Positions 34,544 to 42,808 of a DNA stretch of 64,000 nucleotides are shown one piece after another. The stretch is from Amycolatopsis jejuensis. GTDB taxonomy: Bacteria; Actinomycetota; Actinomycetes; Mycobacteriales; Pseudonocardiaceae. The DNA is taken from the NCBI RefSeq assembly GCF_000717335.1, contig NZ_JNYZ01000003.1:1-64000 (forward strand), in the 5' to 3' direction. Both the position numbers and the translations under genes were made by a program. The notes beneath the pieces were generated by a model. That model ran no database searches. It was not told the DNA's origin and saw only the letters and a program-made list of their open reading frames with translations. Within the stretch, counting starts at the first letter, position 1. Each line of letters opens with the position of its first letter.

Positions 34544-35770
34544 TCATTCGTTGCTCCTGTCGTTGTTTTGACGGTCGTCTGCGCGGTCGGGTCTGCCGGT
34601 GGGCAGGTTGTCCGGTGGTTCGAACCGCAAAGCTTTGGCCACTGGTACGTCGGTCGAGGAGTGCAGGACGATGGACAGCGCGATCGTGACGGCCACCAGG
34701 TCGAACACGAGTTCGCTGTCGGGGATGCCGGATTGCAGGGCGAGCAGTCCGTAGACCACCGAGGCGAAGCCCTTCGGGCCGAACCACGCGGCGGCCGAGC
34801 GTTCTCGTCGGGTCAACGGTGTGCGCAGCAGCGACAGCAGCATCGCCGCGGGCCGGACCAGCACGATCGCCAGCACCGCGAGGATCCAGCCGCCGAGGGT
34901 CAGGTGCGAGAGCCGGTCGGGGGTGATGAGCGCGCCGAACACGAGCAGGGCGGCGAACTTGGTGATCTCGGAGAGCAGGTCGCCGAGGGGTTCGAAGTGT
35001 TCCGCGGCGAGGCGGTCCAAGGTGGCCAGGGTCGAGCCGGCGGCGAACGCCGCGAGGTAGGGGTTGGCGTGGGTCAGGTGGCAGGCGGCGTAGAGCATGA
35101 CCGCGATCGCCAGCGGGCCCAGGGCTTGCAGCCGCGGTTCGGCGGTGAGCACCTTGAGCCGCCAGGCCAGGGTGATCAGCGCGGGAATCGCGATACCCAG
35201 GGCCAAGCCGAGGACGAGTTCGATGCCGACCGTGGCGAGGTTGGACGAGGTGTGGGCGGCGGTGGCCAGGAAGATCAGCACGAACGGCAGGGCGAGGCCG
35301 TCGTTAAGGCCGGATTCGACGTTGAGCAGTCTGCGTAGCCGCAGCGGTACGTCGGCCCGGCCGACGATCGCGGCGGCGAAGACCGGGTCGGTCGGTGAGA
35401 GGATCGCGCCGAGCAGGAACGCGGTCGGCCAGTCCATCCCGACCAGGAAATGCGCCGGCACCGCGATGCCGACCATGGTCAGTGGCATGCCCAGGCCCAG
35501 GGCGCGCCCGGATAGCCGCCAGCCTTCGCGGAGTGCGGGCAGACTGGCGCGCTGGCCGTCGGTGAACAGCACCGTGAACAGTGCGATGTCGGCCAGGGCG
35601 GTGACCAGCGGATCGTACGGGGCGATCGTGACCAGCCCGAACCCACCTTGCCCGATCAGCGCACCGGCGAGCAGGAACAACAGCGCGGTCGAGAGGATCG
35701 TTCGGGCCGCGACGCCGGACAGCGAGACGCTGACCAGCAGCACGACACCGAACGCGAGCACCAGCGCCAT
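34544..35770 (-). CDS. CPA1-type cation:proton antiporter
   Basis: A 408-residue membrane protein starting at ATG 35770. It has about twelve helices with the CPA1 landmarks ALADIALFTVLFTDG, FLLGAILSPTDPVFAAAIVG, and RLLNVESGLNDGLALPFVL (ND pair of electroneutral antiporters), and RSAAAWFGPKGFASVVYGLL. The tail is hydrophilic. It exchanges Na+ or K+ for protons. Copy A of the conserved leader motif lies 51 nt upstream. Its downstream neighbours (CBS protein, NhaD-type permease) form a probable ion-homeostasis operon with it. Confidence 0.9.
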   Translation of the reverse strand: MALVLAFGVVLLVSVSLSGVAARTILSTALLFLLAGALIGQGGFGLVTIAPYDPLVTALADIALFTVLFTDGQRASLPALREGWRLSGRALGLGMPLTMVGIAVPAHFLVGMDWPTAFLLGAILSPTDPVFAAAIVGRADVPLRLRRLLNVESGLNDGLALPFVLIFLATAAHTSSNLATVGIELVLGLALGIAIPALITLAWRLKVLTAEPRLQALGPLAIAVMLYAACHLTHANPYLAAFAAGSTLATLDRLAAEHFEPLGDLLSEITKFAALLVFGALITPDRLSHLTLGGWILAVLAIVLVRPAAMLLSLLRTPLTRRERSAAAWFGPKGFASVVYGLLALQSGIPDSELVFDLVAVTIALSIVLHSSTDVPVAKALRFEPPDNLPTGRPDRADDRQNNDRSNE

Positions 35771-35821
35771 GAAAACCCGTCCTTGAATCGGCCTACCCCG
35801 CTCCTGGTGTCGAAGCGGAGT

Positions 35822-35840
35822 GCCGACCAGGCTTCCCGGC
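35822..35840 (-). promoter_or_regulatory. Conserved leader motif, copy A (upstream of CPA1 antiporter)
   Basis: On the minus strand the sequence is GCCGGGAAGCCTGGTCGGC, identical to copy B at 36011-36029 and one base off copy C at 40106-40124. GCCG and CGGC ends can pair as a hairpin. It lies 51 nt upstream of the antiporter start. Copies of a 19-base motif before three separate transport genes suggest a cis-regulatory RNA. Confidence 0.6.
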
Positions 35841-36010
35841 TCTCCATGCGTAAAGATGCCGTAAACGCCCGCTCGGGGCAAACCGGTATCCCTGCTGGCA
35901 CCACCGGCGTGCAGGCTGCACACCGAGCCGCGTCGGCGCTGCGTCCGGTATCGGGATCGTCTCGGGCCTGCCCGGCGAGGCGACCTGGGTTGTACGGTGA
36001 GCGTTGGTGT

Positions 36011-36029
36011 GCCGGGAAGCCTGGTCGGC
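36011..36029 (+). promoter_or_regulatory. Conserved leader motif, copy B (upstream of methyltransferase/ABC operon)
   Basis: GCCGGGAAGCCTGGTCGGC sits 32 nt upstream of the GTG at 36062. Similarity to copy C extends over about 40 nt: both are preceded by TTGGTGT and followed by GNCGTYYTSACC, allowing an outer GGTG/CACC-type pairing around the hairpin. Confidence 0.65.
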
Positions 36030-36061
36030 GTCGTTCTGACCGCTACCCGGATGGAGTTCGT

Positions 36062-36940
36062 GTGAGCAACGCAGCCGCCCAGACCGCTGTCGGGCCCATG
36101 GTGATCATCGCAGTCGAGCAGAGCGAAAACCCGCCGCTGGTGCGCGATGAGTTGGCGTATCGGATGTTACCAAGTCTGGGGCGGTTCGCGGTCGCCTGCA
36201 CCCGGTGGCGGCCTGCGCGGCGAGCGTTGATCGCCGCGACGGAGAAGAAGATCCCTGGGCTGTGGGCGAGCATGGTGTGCCGCAAGCGCTACATCGACGA
36301 GAAGCTGCTCGATGCCGCGGACGGCACTGCCGTCGGGATCGATGCGGTGGTGGTCCTTGGGGCGGGTTTCGATACGCGCGCCTACCGACTGCCTGGCCTG
36401 GCGGGGATACCGGTGTTCGAGGTCGACCTGCCCGCCAACATCGAGGCGAAACGGGCCAGGCTCGTGAAGATCTACGGCGAGATCCCGGCCGCGGTCACGC
36501 TCGTGCCGATCGATTTCGAAGCACAGAGCATCGCGGACACCTTGGCGCAGCACGGTTATCGCGGCGACCAGAGGACGTTCTTCGTGTGGGAGGCGGTGAC
36601 CCAGTATCTGAGTGAGGACGGCGTCCGGAAGACCTTCGAGTTCCTCGCCGCCGCACCGCCTGGTAGCCAGCTGGTGTTCATCACCTACCTCCGTCAGGAT
36701 TTCCTGGACGGCACCGTGCTCTACGGCGGGGAGGCGGCCTACCGGGAGTTCGTGCAGAAACGCCGGTTGTGGCATTTTGGACTTCTCCCGGAGCAGGTCG
36801 GCGGGTTCCTCACGCCGTACGGGTGGACCGAGGTCGAGCAGGCCGGACCGCGCGAGTTCACCGCGCGCTACCTGCAACCCGCTGGCCGCGTGATGCCGGT
36901 GTCGGAGATCGAACGGTGCGTTCACGCGGTGAAGCAGTGA
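36062..36940 (+). CDS. TIGR00027/PPM-type SAM-dependent methyltransferase
   Basis: A 292-residue protein from GTG 36062 (GGATGGAG upstream). The motif AVVVLGAGFDTRAYRLPGL is the hallmark of the leucine-carboxyl/PPM-like putative methyltransferase family, then PVFEVDLPANIEAKRARLVK and FFVWEAVTQYLSEDGVRKTF. Substrate unknown. Codon 36 is TTA. The stop overlaps the ABC ATPase GTG, so the three genes are one operon behind leader motif copy B. Confidence 0.85.
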   Translation: MSNAAAQTAVGPMVIIAVEQSENPPLVRDELAYRMLPSLGRFAVACTRWRPARRALIAATEKKIPGLWASMVCRKRYIDEKLLDAADGTAVGIDAVVVLGAGFDTRAYRLPGLAGIPVFEVDLPANIEAKRARLVKIYGEIPAAVTLVPIDFEAQSIADTLAQHGYRGDQRTFFVWEAVTQYLSEDGVRKTFEFLAAAPPGSQLVFITYLRQDFLDGTVLYGGEAAYREFVQKRRLWHFGLLPEQVGGFLTPYGWTEVEQAGPREFTARYLQPAGRVMPVSEIERCVHAVKQ

Positions 36941-37881
36941 CCACACCGGTGTCGCCCGTGACGGCCATCAGTACCTCCAACCTGACCAAGCGCTACGGCG
37001 ATGTCGTTGCCGTGGACCAACTGTCGCTGCGGATCGAACCGAGCGAGATCTACGCGCTGCTCGGTCTGAACGGGGCGGGCAAGACGACCACGATCCGGAT
37101 GCTGCTCGGGATGGCCCGCCCCACCGGCGGAACGGTGTCGGTGCTGGGCGCCCCGGTGCGTCTCGGCGGGCATGCAGTGTGGTCACGGGTCGGGTATCTG
37201 GTGGAGACCCCGGCGGCCTACCCCGAGCTCACGGTCATCGAGAACCTTCAAGTCGCGGGGCGGCTGCGCGGGTCGACCCGCGCAGGTGCGGTCGAAGAGG
37301 TGATCGCCCAGCTGGGCTTGGCACCGTATGCAGATCACCGCGCACGCACGTTGTCGCTGGGCAACGCGCAACGACTCGGCCTGGCGAAAGCCCTGATCGA
37401 CCGGCCCGAGATCCTGATCCTCGACGAACCCGCCAACGGCCTGGACCCCGCCGGGGTGGCCGAGATCCGCGGCCTGCTGCATGACCTCACCCTCGAGCAC
37501 GGAGTCACCGTGGTGCTGTCCAGTCACATCCTGACCGAGGTGGCGCGGCTGGCCACCCGCATCGGCATTCTCGATGACGGGCGGCTGGTCAAGGAGATCC
37601 ACGCGAGTGACCTTGCCGCACAGGCGCGTCCGCGGCTGGGCGTCACCGTCCGCGACCCTGCCGCCGCGACCACGGCCCTGCAGGCCGCGGGGTTCGCTCC
37701 GGACACCAACGGCGAGGGCGGGCTCGTACTCAGCGACGAGCGCGCGGTGCGGCAACCGGACCTGATCGCCACCCTGCTCGTCGAGGCCGGTTGCCCACCG
37801 ACCCGGCTCGCCGTGGAGCAGGACGACCTGGAGACCTATTTCCTCGATTTGGTCGGCGCTTCCCCGGCGGGTGCGCGGTGA
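36937..37881 (+). CDS. ABC transporter ATP-binding protein (NatA/CcmA-like)
   Basis: A 314-residue ATPase: Walker A GLNGAGKTTTIR, Q-loop, signature LSLGNAQRLGLAKALI (LSLGN in place of LSGGQ), Walker B ILILDEPANGLDPAG and the H-loop VLSSHILTEV. The C-terminal DASE-like extension is typical of Drr/Nat-type exporters. GTG at 36937 overlaps the preceding stop. It pairs with the adjacent permease. NatAB-type ABC pumps expel Na+, which would fit the neighbouring antiporters, but drug export is equally compatible. Confidence 0.9.
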   Translation: MTTPVSPVTAISTSNLTKRYGDVVAVDQLSLRIEPSEIYALLGLNGAGKTTTIRMLLGMARPTGGTVSVLGAPVRLGGHAVWSRVGYLVETPAAYPELTVIENLQVAGRLRGSTRAGAVEEVIAQLGLAPYADHRARTLSLGNAQRLGLAKALIDRPEILILDEPANGLDPAGVAEIRGLLHDLTLEHGVTVVLSSHILTEVARLATRIGILDDGRLVKEIHASDLAAQARPRLGVTVRDPAAATTALQAAGFAPDTNGEGGLVLSDERAVRQPDLIATLLVEAGCPPTRLAVEQDDLETYFLDLVGASPAGAR

Positions 37882-37911
37882 GCGCGCCGATCGTGGCTGC
37901 CGTGGGTAACC

Positions 37912-38628
37912 GTGTGGGCGTTCACCGTCGTCGCGCTGGTCGGCGGTTTGTTCATGTTCGTCCTGCAGGACCAGCGGCGTGCCCGCGCATTGGGCCTGCT
38001 GGGTACCAAGGCGACGCTGGCCGGCGGTGACGCGGACTGGCTGACGTACTTCGGGTTCCTGGCTCAGGCCACCGCGATCGGCGGCATGGTCGTGTTCGGG
38101 TTGGTGCTGGTGTGGATGTTTGGCCGCGAGTTCAGCCAGAACACTGTCAAGGATCTGCTGGCCCTGCCGACCGCGCGCACCACGATCGTCGGCGCGAAGT
38201 TCGCCGTGGCCGCCGGGTGGTGTCTACTCCTCGCGCTCTATCTCTACCTGCTCGGGCTGCTCACCGGAACCGTGCTCGGCCTGCCCAGCTGGTCTGCGGC
38301 TGTGGCCGTCACCGGCCTGACGACGCTACTGGCCACCGCCGTGATGACGATCCAGCTGGCGACTCCGATCGCGCTGGCCGCCAGCGTCGGCCGCGGCTAC
38401 CTGGCCGGGGTAGGGGTCATGATCGCGGTGATCTTCCTGGCCCAGATCATTGCCGCGCTCGGCTACGGGCACTACTTCCCCTGGTCGGTGCCCGCCCTCT
38501 TCAGCGGTCTCGCCGGCTCGGACAGCACCCCACCCGGACCGCTCGGTTACACCCTCGTGGCCCTGATTGGTGCGGGCGGGATCCTGGCCACCGCGTTGTG
38601 GTGGCGACACGCCGACCAAGACCGGTAG
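37912..38628 (+). CDS. ABC-2 type permease, N terminus disrupted
   Basis: Six hydrophobic helices (AFTVVALVGGLFMFVLQ, LTYFGFLAQATAIGGMVVFG, ALYLYLLGLLTGTVLG, LATAVMTIQLATPIALA, AGVGVMIAVIFLAQIIAALG, GYTLVALIGAGGILATALWW) with EFSQNTVKDLLALPTART fit an ABC-2 exporter permease. The expected start at GTG 37878 (overlapping the ATPase stop) reads MSAPIVAAVG then goes out of frame. The helix-1 frame resumes as LPWVTVWAF, so about 15 codons are deleted. Translation from the GTG at 37912 gives 238 residues with a shortened first segment. Confidence 0.75.
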   Translation: MWAFTVVALVGGLFMFVLQDQRRARALGLLGTKATLAGGDADWLTYFGFLAQATAIGGMVVFGLVLVWMFGREFSQNTVKDLLALPTARTTIVGAKFAVAAGWCLLLALYLYLLGLLTGTVLGLPSWSAAVAVTGLTTLLATAVMTIQLATPIALAASVGRGYLAGVGVMIAVIFLAQIIAALGYGHYFPWSVPALFSGLAGSDSTPPGPLGYTLVALIGAGGILATALWWRHADQDR

Positions 38629-38672
38629 TCCGGTGCCCGCACGGTGCAGGTAGCGCGCGCCGGGGTTCGGTG

Positions 38673-40073
38673 TCAGTCGTGGTGTTCGGCCTCGGCGGCG
38701 AGGTTGCGGATTCCGCGGGGCCGGCCGGATCGCACCCACAACCGGTACATGCCGAACGCGATGAGCAGCGCGGCGGCGATCGAGATAACCGGGTCACCGC
38801 GGGTGAGGTTGACCGCGAGGGTGAACCCGACGGCCAGTGCACCGACGAGGTTGACCACCAGGAACACCCAGCGCCGCTCGCGAAGCGAGAAGCGGGACAT
38901 CGCGACCAGCCCGGCCAGGAAGCTGACGAACACCGACGCGGCGTAGAACAACACCAGCTCCTGATCCCGGCCACCCGCGGCGGCAGTCACCGCCGCCGAC
39001 GCCGCGGCGAAAACGACCACGCCCCAGTACGGCGTGTGGTGGGAGTTGGTGCGCCCGAGCCAGCCGGGCAGGATGCCGGCGCCGGCGCCGGCGCCGTTCG
39101 AGCTGTGGCGGCGTGCGAGGGCTTTGAGCAGGCCGGGCCCGGCCTGGAACGAGGAACTCGCGGCCGACAGCAGCAGCAACGCGGTCATTCCCTGGAACGT
39201 GGCGAACACCGGGGCCGGTGCGGCGATCCGGGCGAGTTCGGCGATCTGGGTGGTGTCGGCGTGCGGGACACCGACCCCCAGTCGCACCGCTTGGGCGGTC
39301 AGCCCGAGGGTGATGGTGCCGACCACGCCCAGGGTCAGCCACAGCGTGATCCGCCCGAACCGGCGCCTGCCGGGATCGTCCAGCTGGCCGAGTTGCGCGA
39401 TCGCCGAGGACGGTGCCTCGATTCCGGTGGCCAGCGCCATCGCTACCGGGAACGCCAGCGCAACTGCCAGCAGTGGTGAGTGTCCTGGATCGGTGCTCGT
39501 CTCGCCGACCGGGTGCGGATCGGCGAAGAACCCGAACATCAGCACGGTCACCGCGAGCGCGATGAACGCCACCGTCATGACCGCGAACACCGCGCGCCCC
39601 AGGTGCCCGAACCACGTCCCGGCCGCGACCCCGGCCACCAGCAGCAGCGCGATCAGCACCCGCCAGGGGGCCAGGGCGGGCAGGAACGCGATGATCGCCG
39701 AGGCACCGGCGGCGGAGCTGATCGCGATGGTGAGCACGAAGTCCACGATCAGCGCCCCGATCGGCACGAACGCCGCGCCTTCTCCGAACGCCTCACCGGT
39801 GGCCGCCGCCGCACCTCCCCCCTGCGGGTAGCGGGCCACCAACTGGTGGTAATTGACGATGACCAGCACCACGATCGCCACCACCAGGCCCATCGTGGGC
39901 AACAGCAACGCCAGATCCCCGCGCAAGGCGCGCAGCGCCGCCTCGATCGCATAGGCCACCGAGGACACCGGGTCGGCCATCACCGCAAAGGCGAACGCGA
40001 ACAGCAGCACCGGCCGGCTGTGCATCAGGTGCGACCAGCGGGTCGCAGTAGCGGTGACGTGCGAAGAACCCAC
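38673..40073 (-). CDS. APC-superfamily amino acid/cation permease
   Basis: A 466-residue twelve-helix protein starting GTG at 40073 (AAAGG upstream). Helix 1 contains the unwound region typical of the family (DPVSSVAYAIEAALRAL), helix 2-3 QLVARYPQGGGAAAATGEAF, and helix 6 ATGIEAPSSAIAQLGQL; the remainder shows the LeuT-like repeat. APC members of this KUP/amino acid type move amino acids or K+. Leader motif copy C lies 32 nt upstream, exactly as copy B does from its gene. Confidence 0.85.
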   Translation of the reverse strand: MGSSHVTATATRWSHLMHSRPVLLFAFAFAVMADPVSSVAYAIEAALRALRGDLALLLPTMGLVVAIVVLVIVNYHQLVARYPQGGGAAAATGEAFGEGAAFVPIGALIVDFVLTIAISSAAGASAIIAFLPALAPWRVLIALLLVAGVAAGTWFGHLGRAVFAVMTVAFIALAVTVLMFGFFADPHPVGETSTDPGHSPLLAVALAFPVAMALATGIEAPSSAIAQLGQLDDPGRRRFGRITLWLTLGVVGTITLGLTAQAVRLGVGVPHADTTQIAELARIAAPAPVFATFQGMTALLLLSAASSSFQAGPGLLKALARRHSSNGAGAGAGILPGWLGRTNSHHTPYWGVVVFAAASAAVTAAAGGRDQELVLFYAASVFVSFLAGLVAMSRFSLRERRWVFLVVNLVGALAVGFTLAVNLTRGDPVISIAAALLIAFGMYRLWVRSGRPRGIRNLAAEAEHHD

Positions 40074-40105
40074 GGTGGCCTTTCTGGGGCAGGGGTGAAG
40101 ACGTC

Positions 40106-40124
40106 GCCGACCAGACTTCCCGGC
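40106..40124 (-). promoter_or_regulatory. Conserved leader motif, copy C (upstream of APC permease)
   Basis: The minus-strand sequence GCCGGGAAGTCTGGTCGGC has one change from copies A and B. The flanks TTGGTGT and CACC on each side pair as an outer stem around the GCCG/CGGC hairpin. Spacing to the start codon is 32 nt, the same as copy B. Confidence 0.65.
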
Positions 40125-40197
40125 ACACCAAGGAGCGAGCTTACTCAGCAGAAACGACCGGAAGGACCTGGGGCGACGTGCAAAACCGGACCCACTG

Positions 40198-41481
40198 TCA
40201 GGTTGGGCGCTGTGCCAACGCGACGCCCTCAAGGGCGGTCACCGCATCGCCGACTCCGTCCTCCGCGTGGACATCTCGGCCCAACTGCTCGGCGGTCCGC
40301 GCCAGGTCCGGATCGGTGATGGCAGTGGTGATGGCCGCGGCGAGACCGGACGGTGTGAGATGGCGCTGCGGTAGCGGCTCGGGCGCCACGCCCCGACGAT
40401 GCGCCAGCCGAGCCCAGAACGGCTGGTCGCCAACGAAGGAGCACACCACCTGCGGACGGCCGGCGGCGAACGCCACGCCGGATGTGCCCGCGCCGCCGTG
40501 GTGAACCACGGCAGCCACCCGCGGGAACAACCGCTGGTAGTCGACCTCGTTCACCACCAGAACGTCGTCACCTGCCGCACTATCGGCCAGGCCACCCCAC
40601 CCGGTGGCCATCACCAGGCGCGTCCCGGCTCGTCGGGCGGCCTCCAGCACGACAGCGGTGCTACGGGCGGGGTCGCGGCCGGACATCGAGCCGAACCCGA
40701 CGAACACCGGCGGGTCGCCCGCCGCGAGGAACTCCTCGACCCGGTCCGGCAGCGGCTCGGGCGCGGGTGGCAGGACCCAGTAGCCGGTGGTGTGCACCGA
40801 GTCCGGCCAGTCTGCCGGTGGCGGCAGTACGGCGGGACTGAACGCGTGCAGGACCGCGCCCTGGCCGTTGTCGGGCCGGCGCGCGGGATCGTGCCGTCCG
40901 CGGCGGCGCGGCAGGCACAAGGTGTGCTCACGCCATCGGTCGACGACCCGGCCGAACATCGCCGCCGGGGCTTTCATGCCGAGGAAGGTCGCGCGATTGG
41001 CGAATGTAGGCAGCCACTGTGGGAAGCCCGCGCCTGGCCAGGGGAACTCCCGCGTCGGCAGGTACATCGGGATCGGCAGCGCCAGCACCGCCGGGATCCC
41101 CAGCGCCTCGGCCACATGCTGCCCGGCGAGGATCTGGCCGTTGTGCACCACCAGATCCGCACCGGCACCGGCGCCGCGTGAGGCGACGACCCAGCAGTCC
41201 TCCAGCAGCTGGGTGAACATCGCCGGCATGGTCCGTGCCTGCCGCAGCCGGGCGCGTATCCCGCCCTCGATCACCGTACCGGCGCCTGCCGGGTCGTCCA
41301 TCAACCGCATCGGACCGTCGTCCACTCCGGCGAACGGCACCCCGTGGCTCGTGACGAACCCGGCGAACCGATGCGGCGCGGTGAGGACCACCTCGTGCCC
41401 CGCTGCCAGCAGTCCCCGCGCCAGCGCCACGAAGGGCTGGACATCACCCCGCGTCCCCAGCGTCATGATCAAGACCTTCAT
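40198..41481 (-). CDS. GT1-family glycosyltransferase (MGT/UGT type)
   Basis: A 427-residue enzyme from ATG 41481. The N-terminal domain begins MKVLIMTLGTRGDVQPFVAL, the acceptor-binding half of antibiotic and macrolide glycosyltransferases; the C-terminal nucleotide-sugar domain carries VFVGFGSMSGRDPAR, FPRVAAVVHHGGAGTSGVA and PFVGDQPFWA-like (SFVGDQPFWARL) with the HHGGAGT sugar-nucleotide signature. It transfers a sugar to a small lipophilic acceptor, perhaps as drug inactivation. An ABC-transporter relic lies just upstream on the same strand, and a GbsR-type regulator is divergent. Confidence 0.88.
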   Translation of the reverse strand: MKVLIMTLGTRGDVQPFVALARGLLAAGHEVVLTAPHRFAGFVTSHGVPFAGVDDGPMRLMDDPAGAGTVIEGGIRARLRQARTMPAMFTQLLEDCWVVASRGAGAGADLVVHNGQILAGQHVAEALGIPAVLALPIPMYLPTREFPWPGAGFPQWLPTFANRATFLGMKAPAAMFGRVVDRWREHTLCLPRRRGRHDPARRPDNGQGAVLHAFSPAVLPPPADWPDSVHTTGYWVLPPAPEPLPDRVEEFLAAGDPPVFVGFGSMSGRDPARSTAVVLEAARRAGTRLVMATGWGGLADSAAGDDVLVVNEVDYQRLFPRVAAVVHHGGAGTSGVAFAAGRPQVVCSFVGDQPFWARLAHRRGVAPEPLPQRHLTPSGLAAAITTAITDPDLARTAEQLGRDVHAEDGVGDAVTALEGVALAQRPT

Positions 41482-41591
41482 CGGTGCGTTTCTCCGTTGT
41501 CGGGCGCGGTCGCGTCGGTTGAACGCCCACACACCCGCAGCGAGCAAGACCACGGTCCTCGCAGCCAGAACTCCCGCATCGGCCCACTGCA

Positions 41592-41726
41592 CGCCGTTCT
41601 CCCTGTGCAGTTGGGGCCGAGGTAGTTGGAGATCTCCCCACGTGCGACGTCCAGACACAACCTGGCAAGGTTGCGACGGCGGCCGTAGGTCTTGATGGGC
41701 TGGTCGAGCTGGATGACCGATTCCAT
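41592..41726 (-). pseudogene. ABC transporter ATPase N-terminal relic
   Basis: The frame reads MESVIQLDQPIKTYGRRRNL then LGPNCTGRTA where a Walker A (GPNGAGKTT) belongs: Lys and two Gly are changed, so ATP binding is lost. Only about 45 codons remain before the gene dissolves near the glycosyltransferase start. Drug-type ABC ATPases often sit divergent from GbsR/MarR regulators, as here. Confidence 0.65.
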
Positions 41727-41743
41727 ACGCGTGTACTGTACTG

Positions 41744-41767
41744 AGTGTTTCGAAATCTGCAAACACT
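41744..41767. promoter_or_regulatory. Inverted-repeat operator of the GbsR-type gene
   Basis: AGTGTTT (41744-41750) and AAACACT (41761-41767) are exact inverted halves 10 bp apart, lying between the regulator start (41809) and the divergent ABC relic. This is the expected autoregulatory place. Confidence 0.6.
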
Positions 41768-41808
41768 GCGAACTGTTAGGATCGCAGCAAGACGATCGAG
41801 GGAGAGGC

Positions 41809-42381
41809 ATGTCCGACACCGCCGACGCTGCCGAACAACTAGCGCTGATGCTGACGCAGAACGGCCTGCAGCGGATGACCTCACGTGTCCTCGCGGCGTT
41901 CCTGTTCGCCGAGCAGGACACCGTCACCGCAGGTGAGATCGCCGGCCAACTCGCGATCAGCCCCGGCTCAGTGTCGACCGCCATCAAGTCGCTCATCAGC
42001 GTCGGCCTGATCGAACGAGTACCGGCGCCGGGCAGTCGCCGCGAGCACTTCCGGGTCCCCGACGAGGGATGGGCCAGGTTGATGTCCACCCAGAACACGG
42101 TCGTACAGATGATGGAGGAGGCCGCTAACAAGGGCATCCAAGCAGCGGGCGAAGACAGCATCGCCGGGCGGAGGCTGGCGAACATGCGTGACTTCTACGC
42201 CCACATCATGCGCGAACTCCCCGCTGTGATCGACCGCTGGCGCGCTCCCCCGGATGACCACACGCTTCAACAACAGTTGAATCTGCCACCAGAGCAACCC
42301 GGATCAACGCGCGAACAGCATGAGCATCCCGCCGGACCACCCAGTCGACATGGCGACAGGTTAGCGCAGCGCCCGGATTGA
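41809..42381 (+). CDS. GbsR/MarR family transcriptional regulator
   Basis: A 190-residue protein, ATG at 41809 with AGGGAGAGG ribosome site. A winged helix (GLQRMTSRVLAAFLFAEQ, GEIAGQLAISPGSVSTAIKS, LISVGLIERVPAPGSRREHF) is followed by helices for dimerisation. The relative order matches GbsR-type regulators that control nearby ABC multidrug exporters. Its partner exporter is a relic here, so it may now act on itself and the glycosyltransferase. Confidence 0.85.
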   Translation: MSDTADAAEQLALMLTQNGLQRMTSRVLAAFLFAEQDTVTAGEIAGQLAISPGSVSTAIKSLISVGLIERVPAPGSRREHFRVPDEGWARLMSTQNTVVQMMEEAANKGIQAAGEDSIAGRRLANMRDFYAHIMRELPAVIDRWRAPPDDHTLQQQLNLPPEQPGSTREQHEHPAGPPSRHGDRLAQRPD

Positions 42382-42808
42382 TCGTCCTTTCTCCACAGTG
42401 AGGCAGTGCACGAGAATGCCCAGTGCTCCGGCGGCCACGACCAGGTCCGGTTCTCCCATTTCAGGGGCCACCCAGGGAGCGGCCGGGCGCTATTCTTGTG
42501 CACCGGAAACAGCGCCCGGTCACAGATGGCCGAGGCGCTCCTGACGTAGCGGGCACCCTAGATCGAGGTGGTGAGCGCGGGCAGTCGCCCTGGCCGTGGC
42601 ATCGTGATCTGGTTCTGGTTCTGGCCCATATTTCGTGATCGTCTCGGCCCCGGGTGTTAGCCAGCGAGCAGGATTCGCTTGCCTGTTGACTGAACTAAGA
42701 GGCTCCGGCAAATGATGTTGTTCGGGATGGTCGGGCCCCGGACGCGAGGCAGGCACGGGCGTCGGTGATCATGAAGTTTCTGACGCTACGTGATCACAAG
42801 GACGGCCC
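42382..42808. other. Intergenic region including the left side of an IS5-type element
   Basis: No gene is recognised. The part from roughly 42700 on leads directly into the transposase and probably belongs to the insertion sequence, but I could not identify its terminal inverted repeat because the right end of the element is missing. Confidence 0.4.
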
